Shown here in pieces: positions 18,601-26,370 of a DNA stretch of 64,000 bases (position 1 is its first letter; each line of letters starts with the position of its first letter). The translations under genes were made by a program, and so were the position numbers. This stretch comes from Roseobacter sp. SK209-2-6 (GTDB taxonomy: Bacteria; Pseudomonadota; Alphaproteobacteria; Rhodobacterales; Rhodobacteraceae), in assembly GCF_000169455.1 (NCBI RefSeq), contig NZ_AAYC01000004.1, forward strand, positions 248,001 to 312,000, given 5' to 3'. The notes beneath the pieces were generated by a model that had not been told where the DNA came from, did no database searches, and saw only the letters and a program-made list of their open reading frames with translations.

Positions 18601-19148
18601 AGCCCGATGTGGTGCTGCCACCGATGAACCTGGGCGAGGAGGTGGTCGAGGACTACGTTGCTCTGCGCCTCACCCTCAAGGCGCATCCGATGGAGTTGCT
18701 GCGGCCGCTGATCCCGGATCTCACTCCCCATGACCAGCTGGCGCGGGTGCCGCTGGGGCAGACCGCGGTCTGCGGTCTGGTGATCACCCGTCAGCGCCCC
18801 GGCACCGCCTCCGGGGTGGTCTTCCTGACATTGGAGGACGAGACCGGCGTCAGCAATGTGGTGGTCTGGCCCAAGATCTACGAGCGCTTCCGCCGCAGTG
18901 TCATGGGCGGGCGCCTGCTGCGGGTCAGCGGCTATCTGCAGCGCGAGGGCATCGTGGTGCATCTGATCGCTCAGAAGATCGAGGATCTGTCGCATAAGCT
19001 GGCGGAACTGGGCCACCCGATGGATGAGGCGGTGGGCATCACCCAACCGCAGGCGGATGACGCGCCCCGCCCCCGGCGCAGCCAGCCCAGTGCGCGCCAC
19101 CCCCGCGAACAGGCCAAGCGGCTCTTCCCCAGCCGGGATTTTCACTAG
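15690..19148 (+). CDS. dnaE2: Error-prone DNA polymerase DnaE2 (ImuC)
   Basis: A 1152-aa C-family polymerase alpha subunit. The catalytic PDIDVDFEHERR motif places Asp458 and Asp460 in the palm, and an OB-fold (GVVFLTLEDETGVSNVVVW) lies near the C-terminus. The PHP domain is degenerate: where DnaE has metal-binding His-x-His the sequence is ELAVTSNFTFL, and TDH is TDRN, so no proofreading metal site remains. It carries out translesion synthesis after DNA damage together with ImuB. ATG 15690 overlaps the imuB stop (ATGA); an upstream in-frame ATG inside imuB is less likely. Confidence 0.97.
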   Translation: MSSRSAQETGAAPAVGQDALAEFQTTREAPPPGYAELAVTSNFTFLTGASHPEELVARAVELGLAAIAITDRNSLAGSVRAFAALKTLRQQREEAAEEQAKEAQAETETAALRIRSQYRTDSSSRQESGPKEALETSKLAPLPQLITGCRLVLRDSPVHWLALPQDRAAYHRLSRLLSLGKLRAEKGQCHLDLQDMLAGCSGMTLIALPQVPLQEAQVLQHLQAVVRQYPGQVFLGAAPRYDGSDQAYFAQCHHFARRAAAPMVAVGDVLMHRGSRRQLGDVLTCMREKLTIDAIGTRALPNGERRLKAPADMARLFRSYPAALRRSLEIAARCSFCLSQLSYEYPSEISAEEPPQVRLERLAWEGLARRCPDGIPARYRAMAEKELRLVADLGFAAYFLTVRDIVDYARSQEILCQGRGSAANSILCYALFITDVSPEQISMVFERFVSKHRGEPPDIDVDFEHERREEVIQHIYEKYGRHRAGLCSTVIHFRSRAAIREVGKVMGLSEDVTASLSGQIWGQSNRGADPERMKELGLDLEDRRLAQTIRLIGEIIGFPRHLSQHVGGFVITRGRLDELCPIENAAMEDRTIIEWDKDDIDTLGILKVDVLSLGMLTCIRKSFDLLEQHEGGERWSIATVPQDDHPTYDMLCLADAVGVFQVESRAQMNFLPRMRPRRFYDLVIEVAIVRPGPIQGGMVQPYIKRRQGREKVEYPSKELEEVMGKTLGVPLFQEQAMQIAVVAAGFTPEAADQLRRSLATFRRMGTISSFRDRFINGMLERNYDAEFAARCFAQIEGFADYGFPESHAAAFAMLTYISAWLKCHHPAVFACALLNSQPMGFYAPAQIVRDARDHGIEVRPVCVNSSTWDNSLERRADGALALRLGFRQIKGFRSEDAEWIIAARGNGYRDPDALWLRAGLRPDALERLAEADAMADMGLGRRQALWQVKAIRGQVPLPLFSDPLEGEGLREPDVVLPPMNLGEEVVEDYVALRLTLKAHPMELLRPLIPDLTPHDQLARVPLGQTAVCGLVITRQRPGTASGVVFLTLEDETGVSNVVVWPKIYERFRRSVMGGRLLRVSGYLQREGIVVHLIAQKIEDLSHKLAELGHPMDEAVGITQPQADDAPRPRRSQPSARHPREQAKRLFPSRDFH

Positions 19149-19310
19149 CATAGATCTTGCCGCTGATCCCGCGTGTGCACCTTTGGCAAGGGCTTGTGGC
19201 AAGGGGCTTGGATTTCGCGGCAAAACGTCAGAGGATCGCCTGCGGATCGGGGCAAAGCCCCCGTAGGAAATTCTCGCAGTTACATGCGTCTAAAACGAGA
19301 GGGAGGGGAC

Positions 19311-20423
19311 ATGAGCGAGAAAACAGCTTTTGTTTGGGATGAGAAGTGCTTTTGGCATTTTGGTGGCAACTATGCGCTTTTGGCCCCTGTGGGCGGATTG
19401 GTTCAGCCCATGGTCGCGGGTGGCTTGCCAGAGGCACCGGAAACCAAACGCCGCCTGAAGAACCTGATGGATGTGACGGGCCTCTCTGATGAGTTGTTGC
19501 TGACAAGTGCAAAGCCCGCGAGTTTTGAGGATCTGCTGCGGGTCCATCCCCAGAGCTATCTCGATGCCTTTAAGGAGAAATCCGACAGTGGCGGCGGTGA
19601 ACTGGGCCTGCGCACCCCCTTTGGTCCCGGCGCCTTTGAAATCGCGGCCCTCTCGGCGGGGCTGGTGAGCAAGGCAATCGAACTGGTTCTGACCGGAGAA
19701 GCGAGGAACGCCTATGCCCTGTCGCGGCCACCAGGACATCATTGCCTGCCGGATTACCCAAATGGGTTCTGCCTACTGGCCAATATCGCCATCGCTATCG
19801 AACAGGCACGTCAGGCAGGACTGGGTAAGCGCTTTGCGGTGGTGGATTGGGATGTACACCATGGTAATGGCACAGAGGCGATCTTTCTGGACCGGGAGGA
19901 TGTTCTGACAATTTCGCTGCATCAGGAGCGGTGCTACCCGCCTGATACAGGCGAGGTCAGCGAGATTGGGACGGGCGCCGGGGCCGGCTACAACATGAAC
20001 ATTCCGCTGCCACCGGGTTGCGGGCACAGGGCCTATCTCGATGCGATGGAACGGCTGGTGCTGCCGAAGCTGCGGGCGTTTGATGCGGATCTTGTCATCA
20101 TCGCCTGTGGTTTTGATGCCAGCGGTTTTGACCCTCTGGCGCGGATGATGTGCTCAGCCGAGACCTATCGACTGATGACGCGCCAGATCATGGAGGTTAC
20201 AGGCGGGCGCATGGTGGCAGCGCATGAAGGCGGCTACTCGGAGCTTTACGTGCCCTTCTGCGGTCATGCCATGCTGGAAGAAATGTCAGGCTCAAGCATC
20301 CGGGCAGAGGATCCGCTCGCGGCTCGGATCGCGACCCAGCAGCCAAACGCGAAGGTGGATGCCTTCCATCGCGATATTGTCTCGCAGATGGCAGAGGAAC
20401 TGCGGCAAAGCGGGGTGCTGTAG
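19311..20423 (+). CDS. Class II histone deacetylase-family amidohydrolase
   Basis: A 370-aa arginase/deacetylase-fold enzyme. It contains RPPGHH (His143/His144, catalytic dyad), VVDWDVHHGNGT (zinc ligands Asp181 and His183), GFDASGFDP for the third zinc ligand, and EGGYS. Bacterial relatives remove acetyl groups from polyamines, acetoin-related substrates or proteins; the substrate here is unknown. GGGAGGGG precedes ATG 19311. It is 162 bp after dnaE2 and may be transcribed on its own. Confidence 0.93.
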   Translation: MSEKTAFVWDEKCFWHFGGNYALLAPVGGLVQPMVAGGLPEAPETKRRLKNLMDVTGLSDELLLTSAKPASFEDLLRVHPQSYLDAFKEKSDSGGGELGLRTPFGPGAFEIAALSAGLVSKAIELVLTGEARNAYALSRPPGHHCLPDYPNGFCLLANIAIAIEQARQAGLGKRFAVVDWDVHHGNGTEAIFLDREDVLTISLHQERCYPPDTGEVSEIGTGAGAGYNMNIPLPPGCGHRAYLDAMERLVLPKLRAFDADLVIIACGFDASGFDPLARMMCSAETYRLMTRQIMEVTGGRMVAAHEGGYSELYVPFCGHAMLEEMSGSSIRAEDPLAARIATQQPNAKVDAFHRDIVSQMAEELRQSGVL

Positions 20424-20479
20424 GGCCAACGCGCCCTATGTGGGGCGATTGAAGTGCATATATGAAATGCATAAGGGGT

Positions 20480-20510
20480 AAAATTCCGGCGCAGGGGGCT
20501 GCGCCGGAAA
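20480..20510 (-). terminator. Terminator of uspA-agcS
   Basis: A perfect 11-bp stem TTCCGGCGCAG / CTGCGCCGGAA (20484-20494 with 20499-20509) with a 4-nt loop is followed leftward by TTTTA. It lies 8 bp beyond the agcS stop. Confidence 0.9.
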
Positions 20511-20517
20511 GATCTGT

Positions 20518-22068
20518 TTAGGCAGAGTGCTTCTTCAGCTCGCCGGTCTGCAGGCGGGCGGTATAGGCAAAGAGCTCTTTCTTCACCAACTTCATCAAGA
20601 AGTAGAGGCAGAAGATGTTCACCACAGCCATTGCAAAGATTGCCGCATCGGAGAAGTCGATGACCGGACCCAGGCTGGCCGAAGCGCCGATGACTACGAA
20701 GATGCAGAAGATGACTTTGAAGGTCAGTTCAGCAACTTTGCCCTCACCAAAGAGGTAGGTCCAGGCTTTCAGACCATAGTAGCTCCAGGAGATCATGGTC
20801 GAGAAGGCAAAGAGCACCACGGCAATGGCCAGAACATAGGGGAACCAGCTGATGCCGGAGGCAAAGGCCGCCGAGGTCAGCGCCACGCCGGAGTTGCCGT
20901 CGACGGTGGCGATGGCGGTGCCCGCTTCGTTCAGCATGTAGTTGCCGGTTGCCGGATCGATGATCATCTGCTGCGAAATCACGATGACCAGGGCGGTCAT
21001 GGTGCAGATCACAACGGTGTCGATCAGAGGCTCCAGCAGGGAGACAAAACCCTCGGTGATCGGCTCGTTGGTTTTCACCGCAGAGTGCGCAATCGCCGCC
21101 GAGCCAACGCCCGCTTCGTTGGAGAAGGCCGCGCGCTTGAAGCCCTGGATCAGGGCGCCAACCATGCCGCCAGCAACGCCGAGGCCGGTAAAGGCGCCGT
21201 CAAAGATCTGACCAAAGGCCCAGCCGATCTTGTCGTAGTTGACCACCAGGATGACCATTGCGGCGCCGACATAGAGAACGCCCATGAAAGGCACGATTTT
21301 TTCGGTCACATGGGCGATGGATTTGATGCCGCCAACGATCACGGCAAAAACAACGCCGGCAAAGACGATACCGGTGATCCAGCCGGGATAGTCACCCACA
21401 ATGCCAGAGATCTGCGCATGTGCCTGGTTGGCCTGGAACATATTGCCGCCACCCAGGGCGCCAAGGATGCAGAAGATGGCAAACAGCACGGCCAGGAAGC
21501 GCCCGCCGGGCAGGCCCAGCTCTTTGAAGCCCTTGGAGATGTAATACATCGGGCCACCAGAGACGGTGCCGTCTGCATATTCATTGCGGTACTTCACACC
21601 CAGGGTGCATTCGGTGAACTTCGAGGCCATGCCCAGAAGGCCCGCAAGGATCATCCAGAAGGTGGCACCCGGTCCGCCGATGCCGACCGCAACCGCAACA
21701 CCTGCGATATTGCCGAGGCCAACGGTGCCGGAAAGGGCAGTGGCAAGCGCCTGAAAATGGCTGACTTCACCGGCATCGTTGGGGTCAGAGTAATCACCTT
21801 TGACCAGCTGGATGGCGTGTTTGAAATAGCGGAATTGCACAAAGCCGAAATAGAGCGTGAAGATCGAAGCCGCGATCACCAGCCACATCACGATCCAGGG
21901 GAATGTGGTGCCGGGGAAGGGGGCAAAAATCAGGCTCACAAAGGGGCCAGTCAGATCGGCAAAGACCTGATTGACCTTCTGATCGATGCCAATGGCTTCT
22001 TCAGCCGCCAGCGGTGCGGCGGCGAGGGTGGCTGCTGTGGCGAGGCCCAGCGTTTTGAAATTATTCAT
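20518..22068 (-). CDS. Sodium:alanine/glycine symporter (AGCS family)
   Basis: A 516-aa inner-membrane transporter with about 10-11 hydrophobic helices. The family signature ATALSGTVGLGNIAGVAVA (about 112-130) and the GGxNMFQANQ and SNEAGVGSAAIAHSA blocks are clear. It imports alanine, glycine or a similar amino acid with sodium. The N-terminus (NNFKTLGLATAATLAAAPLA) looks like a cleavable signal peptide, seen in some marine AGCS proteins. GAGGACCC precedes the ATG. It is 9 bp downstream of the uspA gene, so the two are co-transcribed. Confidence 0.95.
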   Translation of the reverse strand: MNNFKTLGLATAATLAAAPLAAEEAIGIDQKVNQVFADLTGPFVSLIFAPFPGTTFPWIVMWLVIAASIFTLYFGFVQFRYFKHAIQLVKGDYSDPNDAGEVSHFQALATALSGTVGLGNIAGVAVAVGIGGPGATFWMILAGLLGMASKFTECTLGVKYRNEYADGTVSGGPMYYISKGFKELGLPGGRFLAVLFAIFCILGALGGGNMFQANQAHAQISGIVGDYPGWITGIVFAGVVFAVIVGGIKSIAHVTEKIVPFMGVLYVGAAMVILVVNYDKIGWAFGQIFDGAFTGLGVAGGMVGALIQGFKRAAFSNEAGVGSAAIAHSAVKTNEPITEGFVSLLEPLIDTVVICTMTALVIVISQQMIIDPATGNYMLNEAGTAIATVDGNSGVALTSAAFASGISWFPYVLAIAVVLFAFSTMISWSYYGLKAWTYLFGEGKVAELTFKVIFCIFVVIGASASLGPVIDFSDAAIFAMAVVNIFCLYFLMKLVKKELFAYTARLQTGELKKHSA

Positions 22069-22077
22069 GATGGGTCC

Positions 22078-22515
22078 TCATCCAACAACCGTGACCGGCA
22101 CATCCGCGTGCATCACCAAATTCTGTGTTGAGCTGCCAAAGATACGTTTGGCAAACCCATCCGAGGAGACGCGGCCCACAATGATCTGGGAGCCACCGTT
22201 TTCTACGGTGATCTTATTCAGGGTTTCGGCCACATCACCATGGCGCACCACGCCTGTGGCGTTGAAACCGGCCTCTTTCAGGGCAGCGACGGCGGGTTCG
22301 ACAATCCGGGCATTGGCCAGATTGATCTCTTCCTCGCGCCGCTTGTGGCGTTGGGCATTCTCTTCCGGTGTCTGGAACGTAAATGGTGACCATTCGATGA
22401 CATAGGCGGCGATCAGATCGCAGGCACCCATTTTGGATGCCAGATCTTTTGCAAATGCAAGCGCGCGTTCACCGGTGTCTGTCCCGTCAAGTCCGATGAC
22501 GATTTTGACAGTCAT
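22078..22515 (-). CDS. Universal stress protein (UspA family)
   Basis: A 145-aa alpha/beta Usp-fold protein starting TVKIVIGLDGTDTGERAL. The C-terminal ATP-loop pattern reads IIVGRVSSDGFAKRIFGSSTQNLV, i.e. G-x2-G-x9-G-S/T-type, so it is probably an ATP-binding Usp. GGAGG precedes ATG 22515. Pairing with a transporter gene is a common arrangement for Usp proteins that modulate uptake; here it is the first gene of uspA-agcS. Confidence 0.92.
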   Translation of the reverse strand: MTVKIVIGLDGTDTGERALAFAKDLASKMGACDLIAAYVIEWSPFTFQTPEENAQRHKRREEEINLANARIVEPAVAALKEAGFNATGVVRHGDVAETLNKITVENGGSQIIVGRVSSDGFAKRIFGSSTQNLVMHADVPVTVVG

Positions 22516-22606
22516 TCTGTCCTCCGTGTGCGTTTTTGGGCTTGGGGAGTCTCTGCTCCCAGAGTGAGGGCGCCTCAATACATTGACAGGCGTGATCCTC
22601 AACATC

Positions 22607-22624
22607 ATTATCAGTGATAATCAC
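22607..22624. promoter_or_regulatory. Overlapping palindromes, candidate Lrp-type operator
   Basis: ATTATCA-G-TGATAAT (22607-22621) is a perfect dyad, and GTGAT-A-ATCAC (22614-22624) is a second one offset from it. They lie between the divergent uspA-agcS and Lrp-family genes, next to a TTGACA-like element (about 22583-22588). Lrp/AsnC regulators bind such AT-rich dyads, so autoregulation and control of the transporter are plausible. Confidence 0.5.
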
Positions 22625-22700
22625 TAGCAAATGGGCATTTTCTTAGGCTTTTCACAGGCATTCCTCTGGAAACCTGGGCCATCTACAGGGAATTTCACTG

Positions 22701-23147
22701 ATGAATAGGGAATTGGACAGGATTGATCTGCGTATCCTGGAAGAGCTGGAATCGGACGGGCGACTTTCCATTGTGGAGCTTTCGCAGCGGGTAAACCTGA
22801 CCAACACCCCCTGTTCAGAACGGGTGAAACGACTGGAGAAGGCGGGCTACATCAGCGGCTACCGGGCTATCCTGGATAAGGAAAAACAGGGGTTGGGTCA
22901 TCTGACCGTGGTGCAGGTCTCGCTCTCGGCGACTGGGGGAGACAACTCGCTGGATGCATTTAACGCGGCAGCTCTAAAGGTTCCCGAGATTGAAAGCTGC
23001 CTGATGATTGCTGGGTCTTTTGACTACCTTCTGACGATCCGGACGCGCGATATCGCACATTTCCGTCAGGTTCTAGGTGACAAGATCAATAATCTTCCGA
23101 ATATCCATCAGACCAATTCTTTTACGGTGATGGAGACCGTCAAATAG
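22701..23147 (+). CDS. Lrp/AsnC-family transcriptional regulator
   Basis: A 148-aa regulator. The N-terminal HTH ([20 protein letters not shown], with [18 protein letters not shown] as recognition helix) is followed by a RAM ligand-binding domain (TVVQVSLS, then [23 protein letters not shown]). It probably senses an amino acid. The divergent alanine/glycine symporter and the downstream 2-oxoacid dehydrogenase genes are candidate targets; which of these it controls is inference. The ribosome site (AGGGAA) is weak to moderate. Confidence 0.93.
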   Translation: MNRELDRIDLRILEELESDGRLSIVELSQRVNLTNTPCSERVKRLEKAGYISGYRAILDKEKQGLGHLTVVQVSLSATGGDNSLDAFNAAALKVPEIESCLMIAGSFDYLLTIRTRDIAHFRQVLGDKINNLPNIHQTNSFTVMETVK

Positions 23148-23185
23148 CGCTGAGCAAGCACGGTACAAAGCGGAAGGGAAAGAAA

Positions 23186-24064
23186 ATGGCGCAGAGTTTT
23201 CGAGACAGAAAGAAGTTCACCCAGGTGCATGGTCGCAACATGGCCTATATCGATGAGGGTGAGGGCGACCCCATCGTTTTCCTGCACGGTAACCCGACCT
23301 CCTCTTACCTTTGGCGCAATGTCATGCCGCATTTGGCGGGCATGGGACGGCTGATCGCCCCGGATCTGATCGGCATGGGTGATTCCGAAAAACTGCCGGA
23401 CAGCGGGCCGGCCTGCTACACCTACGTTGAGCACCGCAAATACCTCTTTGCCTTGCTGGAGCAACTGGGCGTGACAGAAAATGTCACTTTGGTCATTCAC
23501 GACTGGGGCTCGGGCCTGGGTTTCCACTGGGCGCATATGCACCCCGAAGCGGTCAAGGGCATTGCCTTTATGGAGGGCATCGTCGCCCCGGTTCCCGGCT
23601 GGGACAGCTTCCCAGAGGCCCCGCGCGAGATCTTTCAGGCGCTGCGCTCCCCTGCAGGAGAGGAGATGGTGCTGGAAAAGAACCTCTTTGTGGAGGCGAT
23701 CCTGCCCGGCTCTATCCTGCGCAAGCTCTCCGAAGAGGAGATGCAGGAATACCGCCGCCCCTTTGCCAATGCTGGCGAAGACCGCCGTCCGACCCTGACC
23801 TGGCCGCGTCAGATCCCGATTGGCGGTGACCCAGCGGATGTGACCGGGATTGTCGCTGCTTATTCCGCCTGGCTGCGCGAAACGGAAATTCCCAAACTCT
23901 TTGTCAATGCAGAGCCCGGCGCGCTGATCGCAGGCCCGGTACGCGATTATGTCCGTGCCTTTCCAAACCTCAGTGAGGTGACGGTAAAGGGCAGTCATTT
24001 CATTCAGGAGGATTCACCGGATGAGATTGGCGCAGCCATTCGCGATTGGATAAAGGCGCTCTGA
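23186..24064 (+). CDS. Haloalkane dehalogenase (HLD-II type)
   Basis: A 292-aa alpha/beta hydrolase of the DhaA/LinB class. Catalytic residues are readable: [12 protein letters not shown] with Asn36 (halide-stabilising), HDWGS with nucleophile Asp106 and halide-binding Trp107, Glu130 as catalytic acid (the position used by subfamily II), and His271 in GSHFIQ. It hydrolyses carbon-halogen bonds to alcohol plus halide, in keeping with a marine host meeting halogenated compounds. AAGGGAAAG precedes the ATG. It lies 39 bp after the Lrp-type gene on the same strand, so they may be co-transcribed. Confidence 0.94.
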   Translation: MAQSFRDRKKFTQVHGRNMAYIDEGEGDPIVFLHGNPTSSYLWRNVMPHLAGMGRLIAPDLIGMGDSEKLPDSGPACYTYVEHRKYLFALLEQLGVTENVTLVIHDWGSGLGFHWAHMHPEAVKGIAFMEGIVAPVPGWDSFPEAPREIFQALRSPAGEEMVLEKNLFVEAILPGSILRKLSEEEMQEYRRPFANAGEDRRPTLTWPRQIPIGGDPADVTGIVAAYSAWLRETEIPKLFVNAEPGALIAGPVRDYVRAFPNLSEVTVKGSHFIQEDSPDEIGAAIRDWIKAL

Positions 24065-24081
24065 CAGCAGCAGATGCCGCC

Positions 24082-24159
24082 CATTCATTCCGAAAACGCA
24101 TGAATGAGCAGCATTTTCTCATTGGAACTCATGAGTGTTCTATCCGATAACGGATCGGA
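24082..24159. promoter_or_regulatory. Two inverted repeats before the E1 fusion gene
   Basis: The 116-bp gap upstream of the E1 gene holds CATTCAT-N11-ATGAATG (24082-24106), the palindrome CTCATGAG (about 24128-24135) and TCCGAT-N5-ATCGGA (24143-24159). Such stacked dyads suggest an operator region, possibly for the nearby Lrp-type regulator. No consensus match can be claimed. Confidence 0.4.
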
Positions 24160-24180
24160 AGATTTCTCATGAGGTGACCA

Positions 24181-26370
24181 ATGGACCGCGCCCAGATCGT
24201 GCATGACAATTTCCTCAGGCGGGTTGCGGCGGGGGATTTGCCCGCTGGTAACGCGCCCCGCGATGGGCTGCCTCCGGAAACCGCTGTAGCCATCTACCGC
24301 GCGCAAGTGCTGAGCCGTGCCTTGGATATCACCAGCCGCGCCATGCAGAAGGCGGGGCAAGGATTCTATACCATCGGCTCCTCGGGGCATGAAGGAATGG
24401 CAGCGGTGGCGCGGGCGCTCCGGCCCGATGATATGGCCTTCCTGCATTACCGCGATGCCGCCTTTCAGATTGCCCGCGCCGACCAGGTGCCGGGGCAGCG
24501 CATTGCCTGGGATATGCTCCTGTCCTTTGCCTGTTCTTCCGAGGATCCCACCTCAGGCGGGCGGCATAAGGTACTGGGTTCCAAGGTGCTCAATATTCCG
24601 CCGCAGACCTCGACCATTGCCAGCCATCTGCCAAAGGCCGTTGGTGCCGCCTATTCCATTGGCGCGGCCAAGCGCCACCGGCCTGAGCATCAGGCCATGG
24701 CGGATGATGCTATCGTGATGTGCTCCTTCGGCGATGCCTCGGCCAATCACTCCACCGCGCAGGGGGCGTTTAACACTGCTGGCTGGACCTCGGTGCAATC
24801 CACCCCGCTGCCGCTGCTGTTTGTCTGCGAGGACAACGGCATCGGCATCTCCACCAAGACCCCCAAGGGCTGGATCGAGGCTTCGATGAGCGCGCGGCCC
24901 GGCATCAAGTATTTCAAGGCCGACGGCCTGGATATCTACGCGGCCCACGCTGTGGCGCAGGAGGCCACCGAATATGTCCGCAGCCGCAGGAAACCTGCAT
25001 TCCTGCACATCGGCACCGTGCGGCTTTATGGTCATGCCGGGGCGGATGTGCCCACAACCTACCTCAGCAAAGCGGAGGTCGAGGGTGATGAGGGCAATGA
25101 TCCGCTGCTGCATTCGGTGCGCCTGCTGGAAGCATCCGGCGCGCTGACCCGTGAAAAGGCGCTGAAGATCTACAACGAGACCTGTGCGCGGGTGGAGCGG
25201 ATCCGGGCAGAGGCGGTGACCCGCCCGCATCTGAAGACCGGTGCTGATGTAGTGGCAAGCCTGATCTTGCCCAAGCGCGTCTGCAAGCCGACGAATGGCC
25301 CCAGCGACGAAGCACGGGCAGAGGTCTTTGGCGGGGACATGCGCGCCATGGCGGATCCGCAGCCGATGTCGCGTCTGATCAACTGGGCTCTGACCGATCT
25401 GATGCTGGAGCATGGCGAGATTGTCATGATGGGTGAAGACGTGGGCCGCAAGGGCGGCGTCTACGGCGTCACCCAGAAACTGCAGCAACGCTTTGGCTCT
25501 GACCGGATGATCGACACGCTCTTGGATGAGCAGTCGATCCTGGGCCTGGCCATCGGCATGGGGCACAATGGTTTTGTGCCGATGCCGGAGATTCAGTTCC
25601 TGGCCTATCTGCACAATGCCGAGGATCAGCTGCGCGGCGAGGCGGCGACGCTGCCGTTCTTCTCCAACGGGCAGTTTTCCAACCCCATGGTGTTGCGCAT
25701 CGCGGGCCTGGGCTATCAGAAGGGCTTTGGCGGCCATTTCCACAATGACAACTCGCTGGCAGTGCTGCGCGACATTCCCGGTGTTGTGATCGCCTGTCCT
25801 TCTGATGGGGCAGAGGCCGCTATGATGATGCGCGAGGCGGTGCGTCTGGCGCGCGAAGAGCAGCGGGTGGTGGTCTTTGTCGAACCCATCGCGCTCTACC
25901 CGATGCGGGATCTGCACGAAGCCAAGGACGGCGGTTGGATGCGCAGCTACCCGGCACCAGATCGCTCCATCGCGCTGGGCGAAGTCGGAGTGCATGGTGA
26001 CGGAACAGATCTGGCTATCGTCACCTATGGCAATGGGCGCTACCTCTCGACCCAGGCCCAGTCAGAGCTGGAGGCGCGGGGCATCAAGAGCCGCATCATT
26101 GACCTGCGTTGGCTGGCCCCCCTGCCGACAGAGGCGCTGATCAAGGCTGCCAAGGGCTGCAAACACGTTCTGATCGTGGATGAGTGTCGCACCACCGGCA
26201 GCCAGTCCGAAGGGCTGATGGCACTGTTCGCCGAAGCTTCAGGCATTCCTGCAGCGCGCATCGCCGCAGAGGATTGCTTTATCGCAACCGGTCCGGCCTA
26301 TGCCGCAACGCTGCCCTCAAAAGAGAGCATTCTGCAGGCAGCCCTTGATCTGGTAGGAGACAAATCATGA
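24181..26370 (+). CDS. 2-oxoacid dehydrogenase E1, fused alpha and beta subunits
   Basis: A 729-aa thiamine-diphosphate enzyme. The N-terminal half is a branched-chain 2-oxoacid/acetoin-type E1 alpha with the ThDP motif GDASANHSTAQGAFN (184-198). The C-terminal half from about residue 377 is an E1 beta with transketolase pyrimidine-binding (GEDVGRKGGVYGV) and C-terminal domains. Normally these are two proteins. E1 decarboxylates a 2-oxoacid and acylates lipoyl-E2, but no E2 or E3 gene is nearby. GAGGTG precedes the ATG. The stop overlaps the next gene by 4 bp. Confidence 0.93.
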   Translation: MDRAQIVHDNFLRRVAAGDLPAGNAPRDGLPPETAVAIYRAQVLSRALDITSRAMQKAGQGFYTIGSSGHEGMAAVARALRPDDMAFLHYRDAAFQIARADQVPGQRIAWDMLLSFACSSEDPTSGGRHKVLGSKVLNIPPQTSTIASHLPKAVGAAYSIGAAKRHRPEHQAMADDAIVMCSFGDASANHSTAQGAFNTAGWTSVQSTPLPLLFVCEDNGIGISTKTPKGWIEASMSARPGIKYFKADGLDIYAAHAVAQEATEYVRSRRKPAFLHIGTVRLYGHAGADVPTTYLSKAEVEGDEGNDPLLHSVRLLEASGALTREKALKIYNETCARVERIRAEAVTRPHLKTGADVVASLILPKRVCKPTNGPSDEARAEVFGGDMRAMADPQPMSRLINWALTDLMLEHGEIVMMGEDVGRKGGVYGVTQKLQQRFGSDRMIDTLLDEQSILGLAIGMGHNGFVPMPEIQFLAYLHNAEDQLRGEAATLPFFSNGQFSNPMVLRIAGLGYQKGFGGHFHNDNSLAVLRDIPGVVIACPSDGAEAAMMMREAVRLAREEQRVVVFVEPIALYPMRDLHEAKDGGWMRSYPAPDRSIALGEVGVHGDGTDLAIVTYGNGRYLSTQAQSELEARGIKSRIIDLRWLAPLPTEALIKAAKGCKHVLIVDECRTTGSQSEGLMALFAEASGIPAARIAAEDCFIATGPAYAATLPSKESILQAALDLVGDKS

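Noticed and set aside
17238-19223. 661-aa open frame opposite dnaE2, and a 529-aa one opposite imuB (14194-15783)
   Set aside because: Both are antisense to clearly conserved proteins. High GC third positions remove stop codons from the opposite frame. Composition is His/Gln/Arg/Ala-rich with no family motif.
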